Of a DNA stretch of 64,000 nucleotides, positions 23,779 through 37,065 are shown one piece after another (positions within the stretch are counted from its first letter, which is position 1; the number at the start of each line of letters is the position of its first letter). The position numbers were made by a program, and so were the translations under genes. A model generated the notes under the pieces. The model worked only from the letters and a program-made list of their open reading frames with translations. It did no database searches and was not told the DNA's origin. The DNA lies in the NCBI RefSeq assembly GCF_042767895.1, contig NC_091571.1, positions 19,890,642-19,954,641 on the forward strand, given 5' to 3'. The DNA is from Penaeus vannamei (lineage: Eukaryota; Arthropoda; Malacostraca; Decapoda; Penaeidae).

Positions 23779-26700
23779 AATATGATGATAATCATAAGAA
23801 TAATGACAGTAATGATAATGATGATAATAATTATTATCCAGTCCATTTATAATGAAATAAAGGACAAAAGTAATAAAATCCCAAAAGAAGAAAAAACGGC
23901 AAAATCTAGAGAAACGTTGAAAAAAAAACCTTTTCGCTTTTTATCGGTAATTATGAGGATTTTAACATTAATTCAGGTAACTCTGATGATTTTCATGATA
24001 ATTCCTTCATTATATGCAAAAATGATGATAATTATGATGATAATGACAATAAAAATGATAATAATGATAAAATCATAATTATAATGATAATTTTGATAAT
24101 TACTGCAATAATAGCAATAATCAACTCTATTCTAATAATTTTCAGACTAATAATGACAATAGAAATAAAAANNNNNNNNNNNNNNNNNNNNNNNNNNNNN
24201 NNNNNNNNNNNNNNNNNNNNNNNNNNNNNNNNNNNNNNNNNNNNNNNNNNNNNNNNNNNNNNNNNNNNNNNNNNNNNNNNNNNNNNNNNNNNNNNNNNNN
24301 NNNNNNNNNNNNNNNNNNNNNNNNNNNNNNNNNNNNNNNNNNNNNNNNNNNNNNNNNNNNNNNNNNNNNNNNNNNNNNNNNNNNNNNNNNNNNNNNNNNN
24401 NNNNNNNNNNNNNNNNNNNNNNNNNNNNNNNNNNNNNNNNNNNNNNNNNNNNNNNNNNNNNNNNNNNNNNNNNNNNNNNNNNNNNNNNNNNNNNNNNNNN
24501 NNNNNNNNNNNNNNNNNNNNNNNNNNNNNNNNNNNNNNNNNNNNNNNNNNNNNNNNNNNNNNNNNNNNNNNNNNNNNNNNNNNNNNNNNNNNNNNNNNNN
24601 NNNNNNNNNNNNNNNNNNNNNNNNNNNNNNNNNNNNNNNNNNNNNNNNNNNNNNNNNNNNNNNNNNNNNNNATAATGATAAAGTCATAATTATAATGATA
24701 ATCCTGATAATTACTGCAATAATAGCAATAATTAACTCTATTCCAATAATATCCATACTAATAATGACAATAGAAGTAATCATTATCATTGTCATTATAA
24801 TTATTATTATTGTCATTATTATTTCTAAGATCATCATTATTGCTATTATCATTATATAAATAGTTATAACAATAAAAATAGCAATAATAATTAACATAAT
24901 TATTATAACTGCAATAATGATGATAATAATAATGATAATCATGACGTTAATGACTACAATGATAATAATCATAAAATGATGACAAATGATAATAATGATT
25001 ATAATGATAATAATAATAAAATGATGACTAATGATAGTAATGATGATAATAATTATCATTCAGTCCATTTAAAATGAAATAAAGGCCAGAAATAATAAAA
25101 TCCCAATAATCGAAAAAACGGCAAAATCTAGCGTAATACAACCTTTTGAGAGAAAGGTCGAAAAAATAAACTTTTCGATTTTTAATGGTAATTATGAGGA
25201 TCTTGACATTAATTCAGGTAATTAGGATGATGTCCATGATGATTCCTTTATTATTGACAATAATGATAATAATTATGATGATAATGACAATGATAACGAC
25301 AATAATAATGATAAAGTCATAATAATAATGATAATCTTGATAATTACTGCAATAATAGCAATAATTAACTCGATTCCAATAATTTCCATACTAATGATGG
25401 CAATAGGAAAAATAATATCATTATCATTGTCATTATAATTATTATTATTGTCATTATTATTTCTAAGATCATCATTATTGCTATTATCATTATATACATA
25501 GTTATAATGATAAAAATAGCAATAATAATTAGCATAATAATTATCATAACTGCAATAATGCTGATATTAATAATGATAATCATGATGACAATGACTATAA
25601 TAATAATAATCATAAAAATAATTAGCATGATAATTATTATAACTGCTATAATGATGATAATAATAATGATAATCATGATGATAATGATTATAATGGTAAT
25701 AATCATAAAAATGATGACAGTAATGATTATAAATGATGATAATATTTATCATTCAGTCCATTTATAATAAAATAAAGGCCAGAAGTAATCAAATCCCAAA
25801 AGTCGAAAAAACGGCAAAATCTACCGTATTACAGCCTTTTGAGAGAAACGTCGAGAAAAAAACCTTTTCGCTTTCTAATGGTATTTATGAGGATTCTAAC
25901 TTTTATTCAGGTAATTATGATGATTTCCATGATTATTCCTTTATTATTGACAATAATGATGATAATTATGATAATGGCAATGAAAATGACAATAATAATG
26001 ATAATAATAATAATAAAGTCATAATTATAAAGATGATCTTGAGAATTACTGCAATAATAGCAATAATTAACTCTATTCCAATAATTTCCATACTAATAAT
26101 GGCAATAGAAATAATAATAACATCATTATCATTGTCATTATAATGATTATTATTGTCATTAATATTTCTAAGATCATCATTATTGCTATTATCATTATAT
26201 AGATAGTTATAATGATAAAAATAGCAATAATAGTTAGCATGATAATCATTATAATTACAATAATGATGATAATAATAATGATAATCATGATGATAATGCC
26301 TCTAATGATAATAATCATAAAAATGATGAAAATAATGATAATAATGATGATAATAATTATCATTCAGTCCATTTATAATGAAACGTCTCTTTTTAATGGT
26401 AATTATGAGGATTTTAATATTAACTCAGGAAATTATGAGGATTTCCATGATTATTCCTTTATTATTGACAATAATGATGTTAATTATGATGATAATTACA
26501 ATAATAATGACAAAAATAATGATAATAATGATAAAGTCATAATTATAATGACAATCTTGAGAATTTTTGTAATAATACCAATAATTAACTCTATTCCAAT
26601 AATTTCCATACTAATAATGGCGATAAAAACAATAATATCATTATCATTGTCATTATAATTATTACTATTGTCATTATTTCTATTATCATGATATAAATAG

Positions 26701-28297
26701 TTATAATGATAAAAATAGCAATAATAATTAGCATAATAATTATTAAAACTGCAATAATGATTATAATAATAATCATAATCATGATGATAATGACTATAAT
26801 GATAATAATCATAAAAATGATGACAGTAGTGATAAGAATGATGCAGTCCATTTATAATGAAATAAAGGCCAGAAGTAATAAAATCCAAAAAGTCGAAAAA
26901 TACCAGCAAAATCTAGCGTATTACAGCCTTTTGAGAGAAACGTCGAAAATAAAAAGCTTTTCGCTTTTTAAGGGTAAATATGAGGATTGTAACATTAATT
27001 CAGGTAATTATGATAATTTCCATAATGATTCCTTTATTATTGACAATAATGATGATAATCATGATAATAACAATGATAATGACAATAATAATGATAATAA
27101 TGATAAAGTCATAATTATAATGAAAATCTTGATAATTACTGCAATAATAGCAATAATTAACTCTATTCCAATAATTTCCATACTAATAATGGCAATAGAA
27201 ATAATAATATTATCATTGTCATTATAATTATTATTATTATCATTATTATTTCTAAGATCATCATTATTGCTATTATCATTATATAAATAGTTATAATGAT
27301 AAAAATAGCAAAAATGATTAGCATAATAATTATTATAACTGCAATAATGATGATAATAATAATGATAATCATGATGATAATGACTATAATGATAATAATC
27401 ATAAAAATGATGACAGTAATGATAAAAATGATGATAATAATTATCATTCAGTCCATTTATAATGAAATAAAGGCCAGAAATAATAAAATCCCAAAAGTCG
27501 AAAACCGGCAAAATCTAGCGTATTACAGCCTTTTGAGAGAAACGTCGAAAAAAAAAACTTTTCGCTTTTTAATGGTAATTATGAGGATTTTAACATTAAA
27601 TAAGGTAATTATGATGATTTCCCTCATGAATCCTTTATTAATAATAATGATGATAATTATGATGATAATGACAATGATAATGACAATAATAATGATAATG
27701 ATAAAGTCATAATTATAATGATAATCTTGAGAATTACTGCAATAATTAACTCTATTCCAATAATTTCCATACTAATAATGGCAATAGAAATAATGATATC
27801 ATTATCATTGTCATTATAATGATTATTATTGTCATTATTATTTCTTAGATCATTATTGCTATTATCATTATATAAATAGTTATAATAATGAAAATAGAAA
27901 TAATAATTAGCATAATAATTATTACAACTGCAATAATGATGATAATAATAATGATAATCATGATGATAATGACTATAATGATAATAATCATAAAAATGAT
28001 GACAATAATGATAATAATGATGATAATAATTATCATTCCGTCCATTTACAATGAAGTAATCAAATCCGATAATTCGAAAAAATTGCAAAATCTAGCGTAT
28101 TACTGCCTTCTGAGAGAAACGTCGAAAAAAAACCTTTTCGCTTTTTAATGGTAATTATGAGGATTTTAATATTAATTCAGGTAATTATGATGATTTCCAT
28201 GATGATTCCTTTATCATTGACAATAATGATGATAATTATGATGATAATGACAATGATAATGACAATAATAATGATAATAATGGTAAAGTCATAATAA
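23779..28297 (+). repeat. Family B satellite array, plus orientation, with assembly gap
   Basis: About seven B units interrupted by 500 Ns. Core markers (GAGAGAAACGTCG or variants) lie near 25146, 25843, 26934, 27534 and 28110. One unit near 26380 lacks most of the core: the GAAACGTC sequence follows the CCATTTATAATG segment directly. The orientation flips at about 28297, where TGCTAGTATGGAAATTG starts the inverted array. No gene is visible. Confidence 0.9.
24172..24671. other. Assembly gap (500 N)
   Basis: Exactly 500 N inside family B, with the same orientation on both sides. A round length is a placeholder, so the true size is unknown. Confidence 0.98.
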
Positions 28298-31200
28298 TAA
28301 TGCTAGTATGGAAATTGTTGGAATAGAGTTAATTATTGTTATTATTGCAGTAATTATGAAGATTATCATTATAATTATAACTTTATCACTATTATCATTA
28401 TTATTGTCATTATCATCATAATTATCATCATTGTTATCAAAAATAAAGGAATAATCATGGAAATCATCATAATTACCTGAATTAATGTTAAAATCCTCAT
28501 AATTATATGAATTAATGTTAAAATCCTCATAATTACCATTAAAAAGCAAAAAAGATATTTTTTCGACGTTTCTCTCGAAAGGTTGTAACACGCTATATTT
28601 TGCCCTTTTTTCGACTTTTGGGATTTGATTACCTCTGGCCTTTATTTCATTATAAATGGAATGAATGATAATTATTATCATCATAATCATTACTCTCATC
28701 ACTTTTATGATTATTATCATTATAGTCATTATGATCATAATTATCATTATTATTATCATTATCATTGCAGTTATAATAATTATTATGCTAATTATTATTG
28801 CTATTTTTATCATTATAACTATTTATATAATGATAAAAGCAATAATGATGATCTTAGAAATAATAATGACAATAATAATAATTACAATGACAATGATAAT
28901 GATGCTATTATTATTTCTATTGCCATTATTAGTAAGGGAATTATTGGAATAGAGTTAATAATTGCTATTATTGCAGTAATTATCAAGATTATCATTATAA
29001 TTATGACTTTATCATTATTATCATTATAATTGTCATTATCTTTGTCATTATCATCATTATTGTCAATAATAAAGGAATCATCCTGGAAATCATCATAATT
29101 ACCTGAATTAATGTTAACATCCTCATAATTACCATTAAAAAGCTAAAAGGTTTTTTTCGACGTTTCTCTGAAAAGGCTGTAATAACCAAGATTTTGCCGT
29201 TTTTCGACTATTGTGATTTTATTACTTCTGGCCTTTATTTCATTATAAATGGACTGAATGATATTTTCATCATTATTATCATTACCGTCATCATTTCTAT
29301 GATTATAATCATTATAGTCATTATCATGATTATCATTATTATGACATCATTATTGCAGCTATGATAATTATTATGCCAATTATTATTGCTATTTTTATCA
29401 TTATGACTATTTATATAATTATGATATTAATAATAATGATCTTAGAAATAATAATGACAATATTAATAATTATAATGACAATGATAACGATTTTATTATC
29501 ATTTTCATTGTCATTATTAGTATGGAAATTATTGGAATAGAGTTAATTATTTGCTATTATAGCAGTAATTATCAAGATTGTCATTGTAATTATGACTTTA
29601 TCATTATCATCATTATTATTGTCATTATCATCATAATTATCATCATTATTGTTAATAATAAAGGAATCATAGAAATCATCATAATTACCTGAATTAATGT
29701 TAAAATCCTCATAATTACCATTAAAAAAGCGAAAAGGCCTTTTTTCGACGTTTCTCTCAAAAGGCTGTAATATTCTAGATTTTGCCGCTTTTTTCGAGTT
29801 TGGGAATTTATTATTTGTGCCCTTTATTTCATTATAAATGGACTGAATGATAATTATTATCATCATTTTTATCATTACTGTCATCATTTTTATGATTATT
29901 ATCATTATTGTCATTATCATCATGATCATCATTATTATTATCATCATTATTGCAGTTATAATAATTATTATGCTAATCATTATTGCTATTTTTATCATTA
30001 TAACTATCATTATAATGATAATAGCAATAATGATCTTAGAAATAATAATAACAATAATAATGTTATTATTATTTCTATTGCTTTTATTAGTATGGAAATT
30101 GTTAGAATAGTTAATTATTGCTATTATTGCAGTAATTATGAAGATTATCATTGTAATTATAACTTTATCATTATTATCATTATGATTGTCATTATCATTG
30201 TCATTATCATCATAATTATCATAATTATTGTCAATAATAAAGGAATAATCATGGAAATCATCATAATCACCAGAATTAATTTTAAAATCCTCATAATTAC
30301 CTGAATTAAAGCTAAAATCCTCATAATTACCATTAAAAAGTGAAGAGGTGTTTTCGACGTTTTTCTCAAAAGGATGTAATAAGCTAGATTTTGCCGCTTT
30401 TTTCGACTTTTGGGAATGTATTACTTCTGGCCTCTATTTCATCATAAATGGACTGAATGGTAATTATTATCATCATTATTATCATTACTGTCATAATTTT
30501 TATGATTATTATCATTATAGTCATTATCATTAGCAATAATGATGATAGTATTATCATCATTATTGCAATTATAATAATTATTTTGCTAAATATTATTGCT
30601 ATTTGTATCATCATAACTATTTATATAATGATAATAGCAATAATGATGATCTTAGAAATAATAATGACAATAATAATAATTATAATGACAATGATAATGA
30701 TATTATTTCTATTGCCCTTATTAGTAAAGATATTATTGGAATAGAGTTAATTATTGGTATTATTGCAGAAATTCTCAAGATTATCATTATAATTATGACT
30801 TTATCATTATTATCATTATTATTGTCATTATCATTGTTATTATCATCATGATTATCATCATTATTGTCAATAATAAAGGAATCATCATGGAAATCATCAT
30901 AATTACCTGAATTAATGTTACAATTCTCATAATTACCATTAAAAAGAGAAAAAGGTTTTTATTTTCCGACGTTTCATTATAAATGGACTGAATGATAATG
31001 ATTATCACCATTGTTATCATTACTGTCATCATTTTTATGATTATTATCATTAGAGGCATTATCATCATGATTATCATTATTATTATCATCATTATTGCAG
31101 TTGTAATAATTATCATGCTAATTATTATTGCTATTTTTATCATTACAACTATTTATATAATGATAATAGCAATAATGATGATCTTAGAAATAATAATGGC

Positions 31201-33775
31201 AATTATAATAATTATAATGACAATGATCATGTCGTTATTATTTCTATTGCCATTATTAGTATGGAAATTATTGGAATAGAGTTAATTATTGCTATTATTG
31301 CAGTAATTCTCATGATTATAATTATAATTATGACTTTATCATTATTATCATTATTATTGTCATTATCATTGTCATTATCATCATTATTTTCAATAATAAA
31401 GGATTCAAAATGGAAATCATCATAATGACCTGGATTAATCCTCATAATTGCCATTAAAAAGCGAAAAGGGTCTTTCGACGTTTCTCTCAAAGGACTGTAA
31501 TCCGCTAGATTTGCCCGTTTTTTCGATTATTGGGATTTTGTTATTTCTGGCCTTTATTTCATTATAAATGGACTGAATGATAATCATCATTATTATCATT
31601 ACTGTCATGATTTTTATGATTTTTATCATTATAGTCATCATCATCATGATTATCATTATAGTCATCATCATCATGATTATCATTATTATTATCATCATTA
31701 TTGCAGTTATATTAATTATCACGCTAATTTATATTGCTATCTTTATCATTATAACTATATATAATTATAATAGCAATAATGATGATCTTAGAAATAATAA
31801 TGACAATAATAATAATGATAATGATGTTATTATTTCTATTGCTATTATTAGTATGGAAATTATTGGAATAGAGTTAATTATTGTTATTATTGCAGTAATT
31901 ATCAAGATTATCATTATAATTATGATTTTATCATTATTATCATTATTATTGTCATTTTCATTGTCATTATCATCATAATTATCATCATTATTGTCAATGA
32001 TAAAGGAATCATCATGGAAATCATCATAAATACCTGAATTAATGTTAAAACCTCTATAATTACCATTAAAAAGCGAAAAGGGTTTTTACGACGTTTCTCT
32101 CAAAATGCTGTAATACGCTAGATTTTGCCGTTTTTTTTTCGACTTTTGGGATTTTATTACTTCTGCCCTTTATTTCATCATAAATGGACTGAATGATAAT
32201 TATTATCATCATTATTATCATTACTGTCATCATTTTTATTATTATTATCATTATAGTCATTATCATCGTGATAATCATTAATTTTATCATCAATATTGCA
32301 GTTATAATAATTATTATGCTAATTATTATTGCTATTTTATCATTTTAACTATCTATATAATGATAATATCAATAATGACGATGTTAGAAATAATAATGAC
32401 AATATTAATAATTATAATGATAATGATAATGATGTTATTATTATTTCTATTGCCATTATTAGTATGGAAATTATTGGAATAGAGTTAATTATTGCTATTA
32501 TTGCAGTAATTATCAAGATTGTCATTATAATTTTGACTTTATCATTATTATCATTATTATCGCCATTATCATTGTTATCATCTTAACTATCATCATTATT
32601 GTCAATAATAAAGGAATCATCATGGAAATCATCATAATTACCTGAATGAATGTTAAAATCCTAATGATTACCATTAAAAAGCGAAAAGGGTTTTTTTCGA
32701 CGTTTCTCTCAAAAGGCTGTAATACGCTAGATTTTGCCACTTTTTTCGACTTTTGGGAATTTATTACTTGTGCCCTTTATTTCATTATAAATGGACTGAA
32801 TGATAATGATTATCATCATTATTATCATTACTGTCATCATTTTTATGATTATTATCATTATAATCATTATCATCATGATTATCCTTATTATTATCATCAT
32901 TTTTGCAGTTATAATAATTATTATGCTAATTATTATTGCTATTTCTATCATTATTATCATTATAAGTATTTATATAATGATGATAGCAATAATGATCTTA
33001 GAAATAATAATGACAATAATAATCATTACAATGACAATGATAATGATGTTATTATTTCTATTGCCATTATTGGTATGGACATTATTGGAAGAGAGTTAAT
33101 TATTGCTATTATTGCAGTAATTATGAAGATTATCATTATAATTATAACTATATCATTATTATCATTATTATTGTCATTATCATTGTCATTATCATCATAA
33201 TTATCATCATTATTGTCAATAAAAAAGGAATAATCATGGAAATCATCATAATTACCTGAATTAATGTTAAAATCCTCATAATTACCTGAATTAATGTTAA
33301 AATCCTTATAATTACCATTAAAAAGCGAAAAGGTTTTTTTTTTCGACGTTTCTCTCAAAAGGCTGTAATACGCTAGATTTTGCCGTTTTTTCGATTACGG
33401 AAATCATTTTTATGATTATTTTCATTATATTTATCATCATGATTATCATTATTATTATTACCATTAATGCAGGTAAAATAACTATTAATGCTTTTTTATC
33501 ATTATACCTATTTATATAATGATGATATCAATAATGATGATCTTAGAAATAAATATGACAATAATAATAATTGTAATGACAATGATAATGATGTTATTAT
33601 TATTTCTATCGCCATTATTAGTATGGAACTTATTGGAATAGAGTTATTTATTGCTATTATTGCAGTAATTCTGAAGATTATAAACAAAATTATGACTTTA
33701 TCATCATTATCATTATTATTGTCATTATCATCATTATCATTTTTATTGTCATTATCATCATAATTATCATCATAA
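28298..33775 (-). repeat. Family B satellite array, inverted
   Basis: About nine B units on the minus strand, with core sequences (CGACGTTTCTC) near 28563, 29158, 29746, 30355, 30967, 31477, 32090, 32699 and 33346. Some units (28470-28530, 30255-30320, 33240-33320) carry a tandem duplication of a 30-bp segment containing CCTGAATTAATGTTAAAATC. The unit near 30967 lacks most of its core. The array passes into family A near 33775 through a shared ATTATCATTATTATCGTC-like stretch. No gene is visible. Confidence 0.9.
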
Positions 33776-35847
33776 TTATCATTATTATCGTCATTATTAA
33801 TGGGATTATCATGAAAATAAACATAATAAGTTATTGCAGAAATCATCATAATCATCCCATAAACTCTGAAAGCGGGTTTTTCGACCATATTCTCAAAAGG
33901 CTATATATCACTAGATTTCGCCGTTTTTTCGACTTGTTTTTTTTGTACTTTTAGCCTTTATTTCATTATGGATGGGTTTTATGGCTATTATCATCATTAT
34001 TATCATTAATAGCATTAACATCATCATTATCATCATTATAGTAATTATCGCCATAATTACCCTTAATATAATCATTATAAGAGCTATTATCTTAATTATT
34101 AATGTCATTTTCCTCATTATAACTATTTCTATAATGATAATAACAATAATGATAATTTTAGAAATAATAACAACAATGATGATTATAATAACAATAATAG
34201 CGATATTATGATTATTTCTACTATCATTATTATTTCTAATTATTATCATTATCGTTAGTCTTATTGGTATTATCATGAAAATAGAATATTGTTGATGATT
34301 CCTATTATTGCCTTAATTACGCAAATTATCATTATGATTATCATTTTATTATAATTTTCCTAATTAATGTCATAATTATCCTAATTGATGTCATAATTAT
34401 CCTAATTAATTTTTTAATTATCCTAATCAATTTCATAATTATCATTATTATTGTCATTATTAATGATATTATCATGAAAATTAAAAGGTTTTTTTTTCAA
34501 CCATATTCTCAAAAGCCTATATATCACTAGATTTCGCGGTTTTTCGAATTTGGGGGGTTTTATACTTTTAGACTTTTTTTTTAGAAATAATAACAACAGT
34601 AATAATTATAATAACAATAATAGCGATATTATGAATATTTCTACTATCATTATTATTTCTAATTATTATCATCATCGTTAGTCTTATTGTTATTATTATG
34701 AAAATCATTAGAGTATTGTTGATGATTGGTATTATTGCCTTGATTACGCAAATTATCATTGTAACTATCATTTTATTATGATTATCATTTTATTATAATT
34801 ATCCTAATTAATGTCATAATTATCATTAATATCGTCATTATTAATGGGATTATCATGAAAATCCTTATGATTAGCCGAATTATTGCAGAAATCATCATAA
34901 TCATCCCATAAACTCGAAAAAGGGGGTTTGTCGACCATATTCTCAAATGCTATATATCGTTAGATTTCGCCGTTTTTTCGACTTTGGGGGTTTTATACTT
35001 TTAACTTTTTTCATTATGGATGGGCTTTATGATTATTATCTTCATCATTATTATCATTAATAGCATTAACATCATCATTATCATTATTATAGTAATTATC
35101 GTCATAATTACCCTTAATATAATCATTATAAAAGATATTATCTTAATTATTAATGTCATTTTCCTCATTATAACTATTTCTATAATGATAATAACAATAA
35201 TGATAATTTTAGAAATAATAACAACAGTAATAATTATAATAACAATAATAGCGATATTATGATTATTTCTACTATCATTATTATTTCTAATTATTATCAT
35301 CATCGTTAGTCTTATTGTTATTATCATGAAAATCATTACAGTATTGTTGATGATTGCTATTATTGCCTTAATCACGCAAATTATCATTATAATTATCATT
35401 TCATTATAATTATCCTAATCAATGTCATAATTATCCTAATTAATGTCATAATTATCCTAATTAATGTCATGATTATCCTTATTATCGACTTTGTTTTTTT
35501 TTTTTTAATACTTGTAGCCTTTTTTTCATTATGGATGGGCTTTATGATTATTATCATCATTATTATTATCTTTAATAGCATTAACATCATTATCATCATT
35601 ATAGTAATTATCGCAATAATTACCCTTAATATAATTATTATAAAAGGTATTATCTAAATTATTAAAGTCATTTTTCCCTATTATAACTATTTCTATAATG
35701 ATAATAACTATAATGATAATTTTAGAAATAATAACAAGAACAGTAATAATTATTATAACAATAATAGTGTTATTATGATTATTTCTACTATCATTATTAT
35801 TTCAAATTATTATCATCATCGTTAGTCTTATTGTCATTATCAAGAAA
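33776..35847 (-). repeat. Family A satellite array, inverted
   Basis: About 3.5 A units on the minus strand, with core markers (CATATTCTCAAAAG or variants) near 33887, 34502 and 34937. Units near 34560 and 35480 are truncated at T-rich tracts, which suggests deletion between homopolymers. The array ends at an inversion junction at 35847. Confidence 0.88.
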
Positions 35848-36802
35848 GCGAGAATATGGTCGAAAAAAAACCTTTTTTGAGTTTATGGGATGATTATGAT
35901 GATTTCTGCAATAATTTGGCTAAATAGGATGATTTTCATGATAATCCCATTAATAATGACGATAATTATGATAATTAGGACATTAATTAGGATTTTTATG
36001 GCATTCATTAGGATAATTATAATAAAATTATAATTATAATGATAATTTGCGTAAATAAGGCAATAATATCAATCATTAACAATACTCTAATGATTTTCAT
36101 GATAATAACAATCAGACTAACGATGGTGATAATAATTAGAAATAATAATTATAGTAGAAATAATCATATCACTATTATTGTTATTATAATTATTACTGTT
36201 GTTATTATTTCTAGAATTATTATTATTGTTATTATCATTATAGAAATAGTTATAATGAGAAAAATGACATTAAAAATTAAGATAATACCACTAATAATGA
36301 TTACATTAAGGGTAATTATGGCGATAATTACTATAATGATGATAATGATGATGTTAATGCTATTAATGATAATAATGATGATAATAATAATAAAGCCAAT
36401 CCATAATGAAAAAAGGTTAAAAGTATAAAAATCCCAAAGTCGAAAAGACAGCGAAATCTACCGATATATAGCCTTATGCGAATATGATTAAAAAAAAAAA
36501 CTTTTTGAGTTTATGGGATGATTATGGTGATTTCTGCAATAATTCGGCTAATTATGATGATTTTCATAATAATTCCATGAAGAATGACGATAATAAGGAT
36601 GATTATGACATTAAATAGGATAATTAATAATAGCAATTATCAAAAATACTCTAATGATTTTCATGATGATAAAAATAAGACTAACGATGATGATAATAAT
36701 TAGAAATAATAATGAGTAGAAATAATCATAATATTGCTATTATTGTTATTACAATTATTAGTGTTGTTATTATTTCTAAAATTATCAATATTTTTATTAT
36801 AA
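35848..36802 (+). repeat. Family A satellite, plus orientation
   Basis: Begins at the junction reading GCGAGAATATGGTCG and runs for 1.5 units, with a core near 36440-36510. It ends in the A segment reading CTAAAATTATCAATA, where the CCTAA satellite begins. That boundary is the inverted counterpart of the one near 2241. Confidence 0.88.
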
Positions 36803-37065
36803 TTTACCTAACCTAACCTAACCTAACCTAAGAAAACCTAACCTAACCTAACCTAACCTAACCTAACCTAACCTAACCTAACCTAGCCTAGCCTAGCCTA
36901 GCCTAGCCTAGCCTAGCCTAACCTAACCTAACCTAACCTAACCTAACCTAACCTAACCTAACCAACCTAACCTAACCTAACCTAACCTAACCTAACCTAA
37001 CCTAACCTAACCTAACCTAACCTAACCTAACCTAACCTAACCTAACCTAACCTAACCTAACCTAG
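36803..37065 (-). repeat. Nearly pure CCTAA (TTAGG) tract with CCTAG variants
   Basis: About 50 pentamers, mostly CCTAA, with a run of about eight CCTAG units at 36882-36920 and a single slip at 36961 (CCAACC). This is the longest pure telomere-type run in the window. It sits directly at the A/T boundary. Confidence 0.93.
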
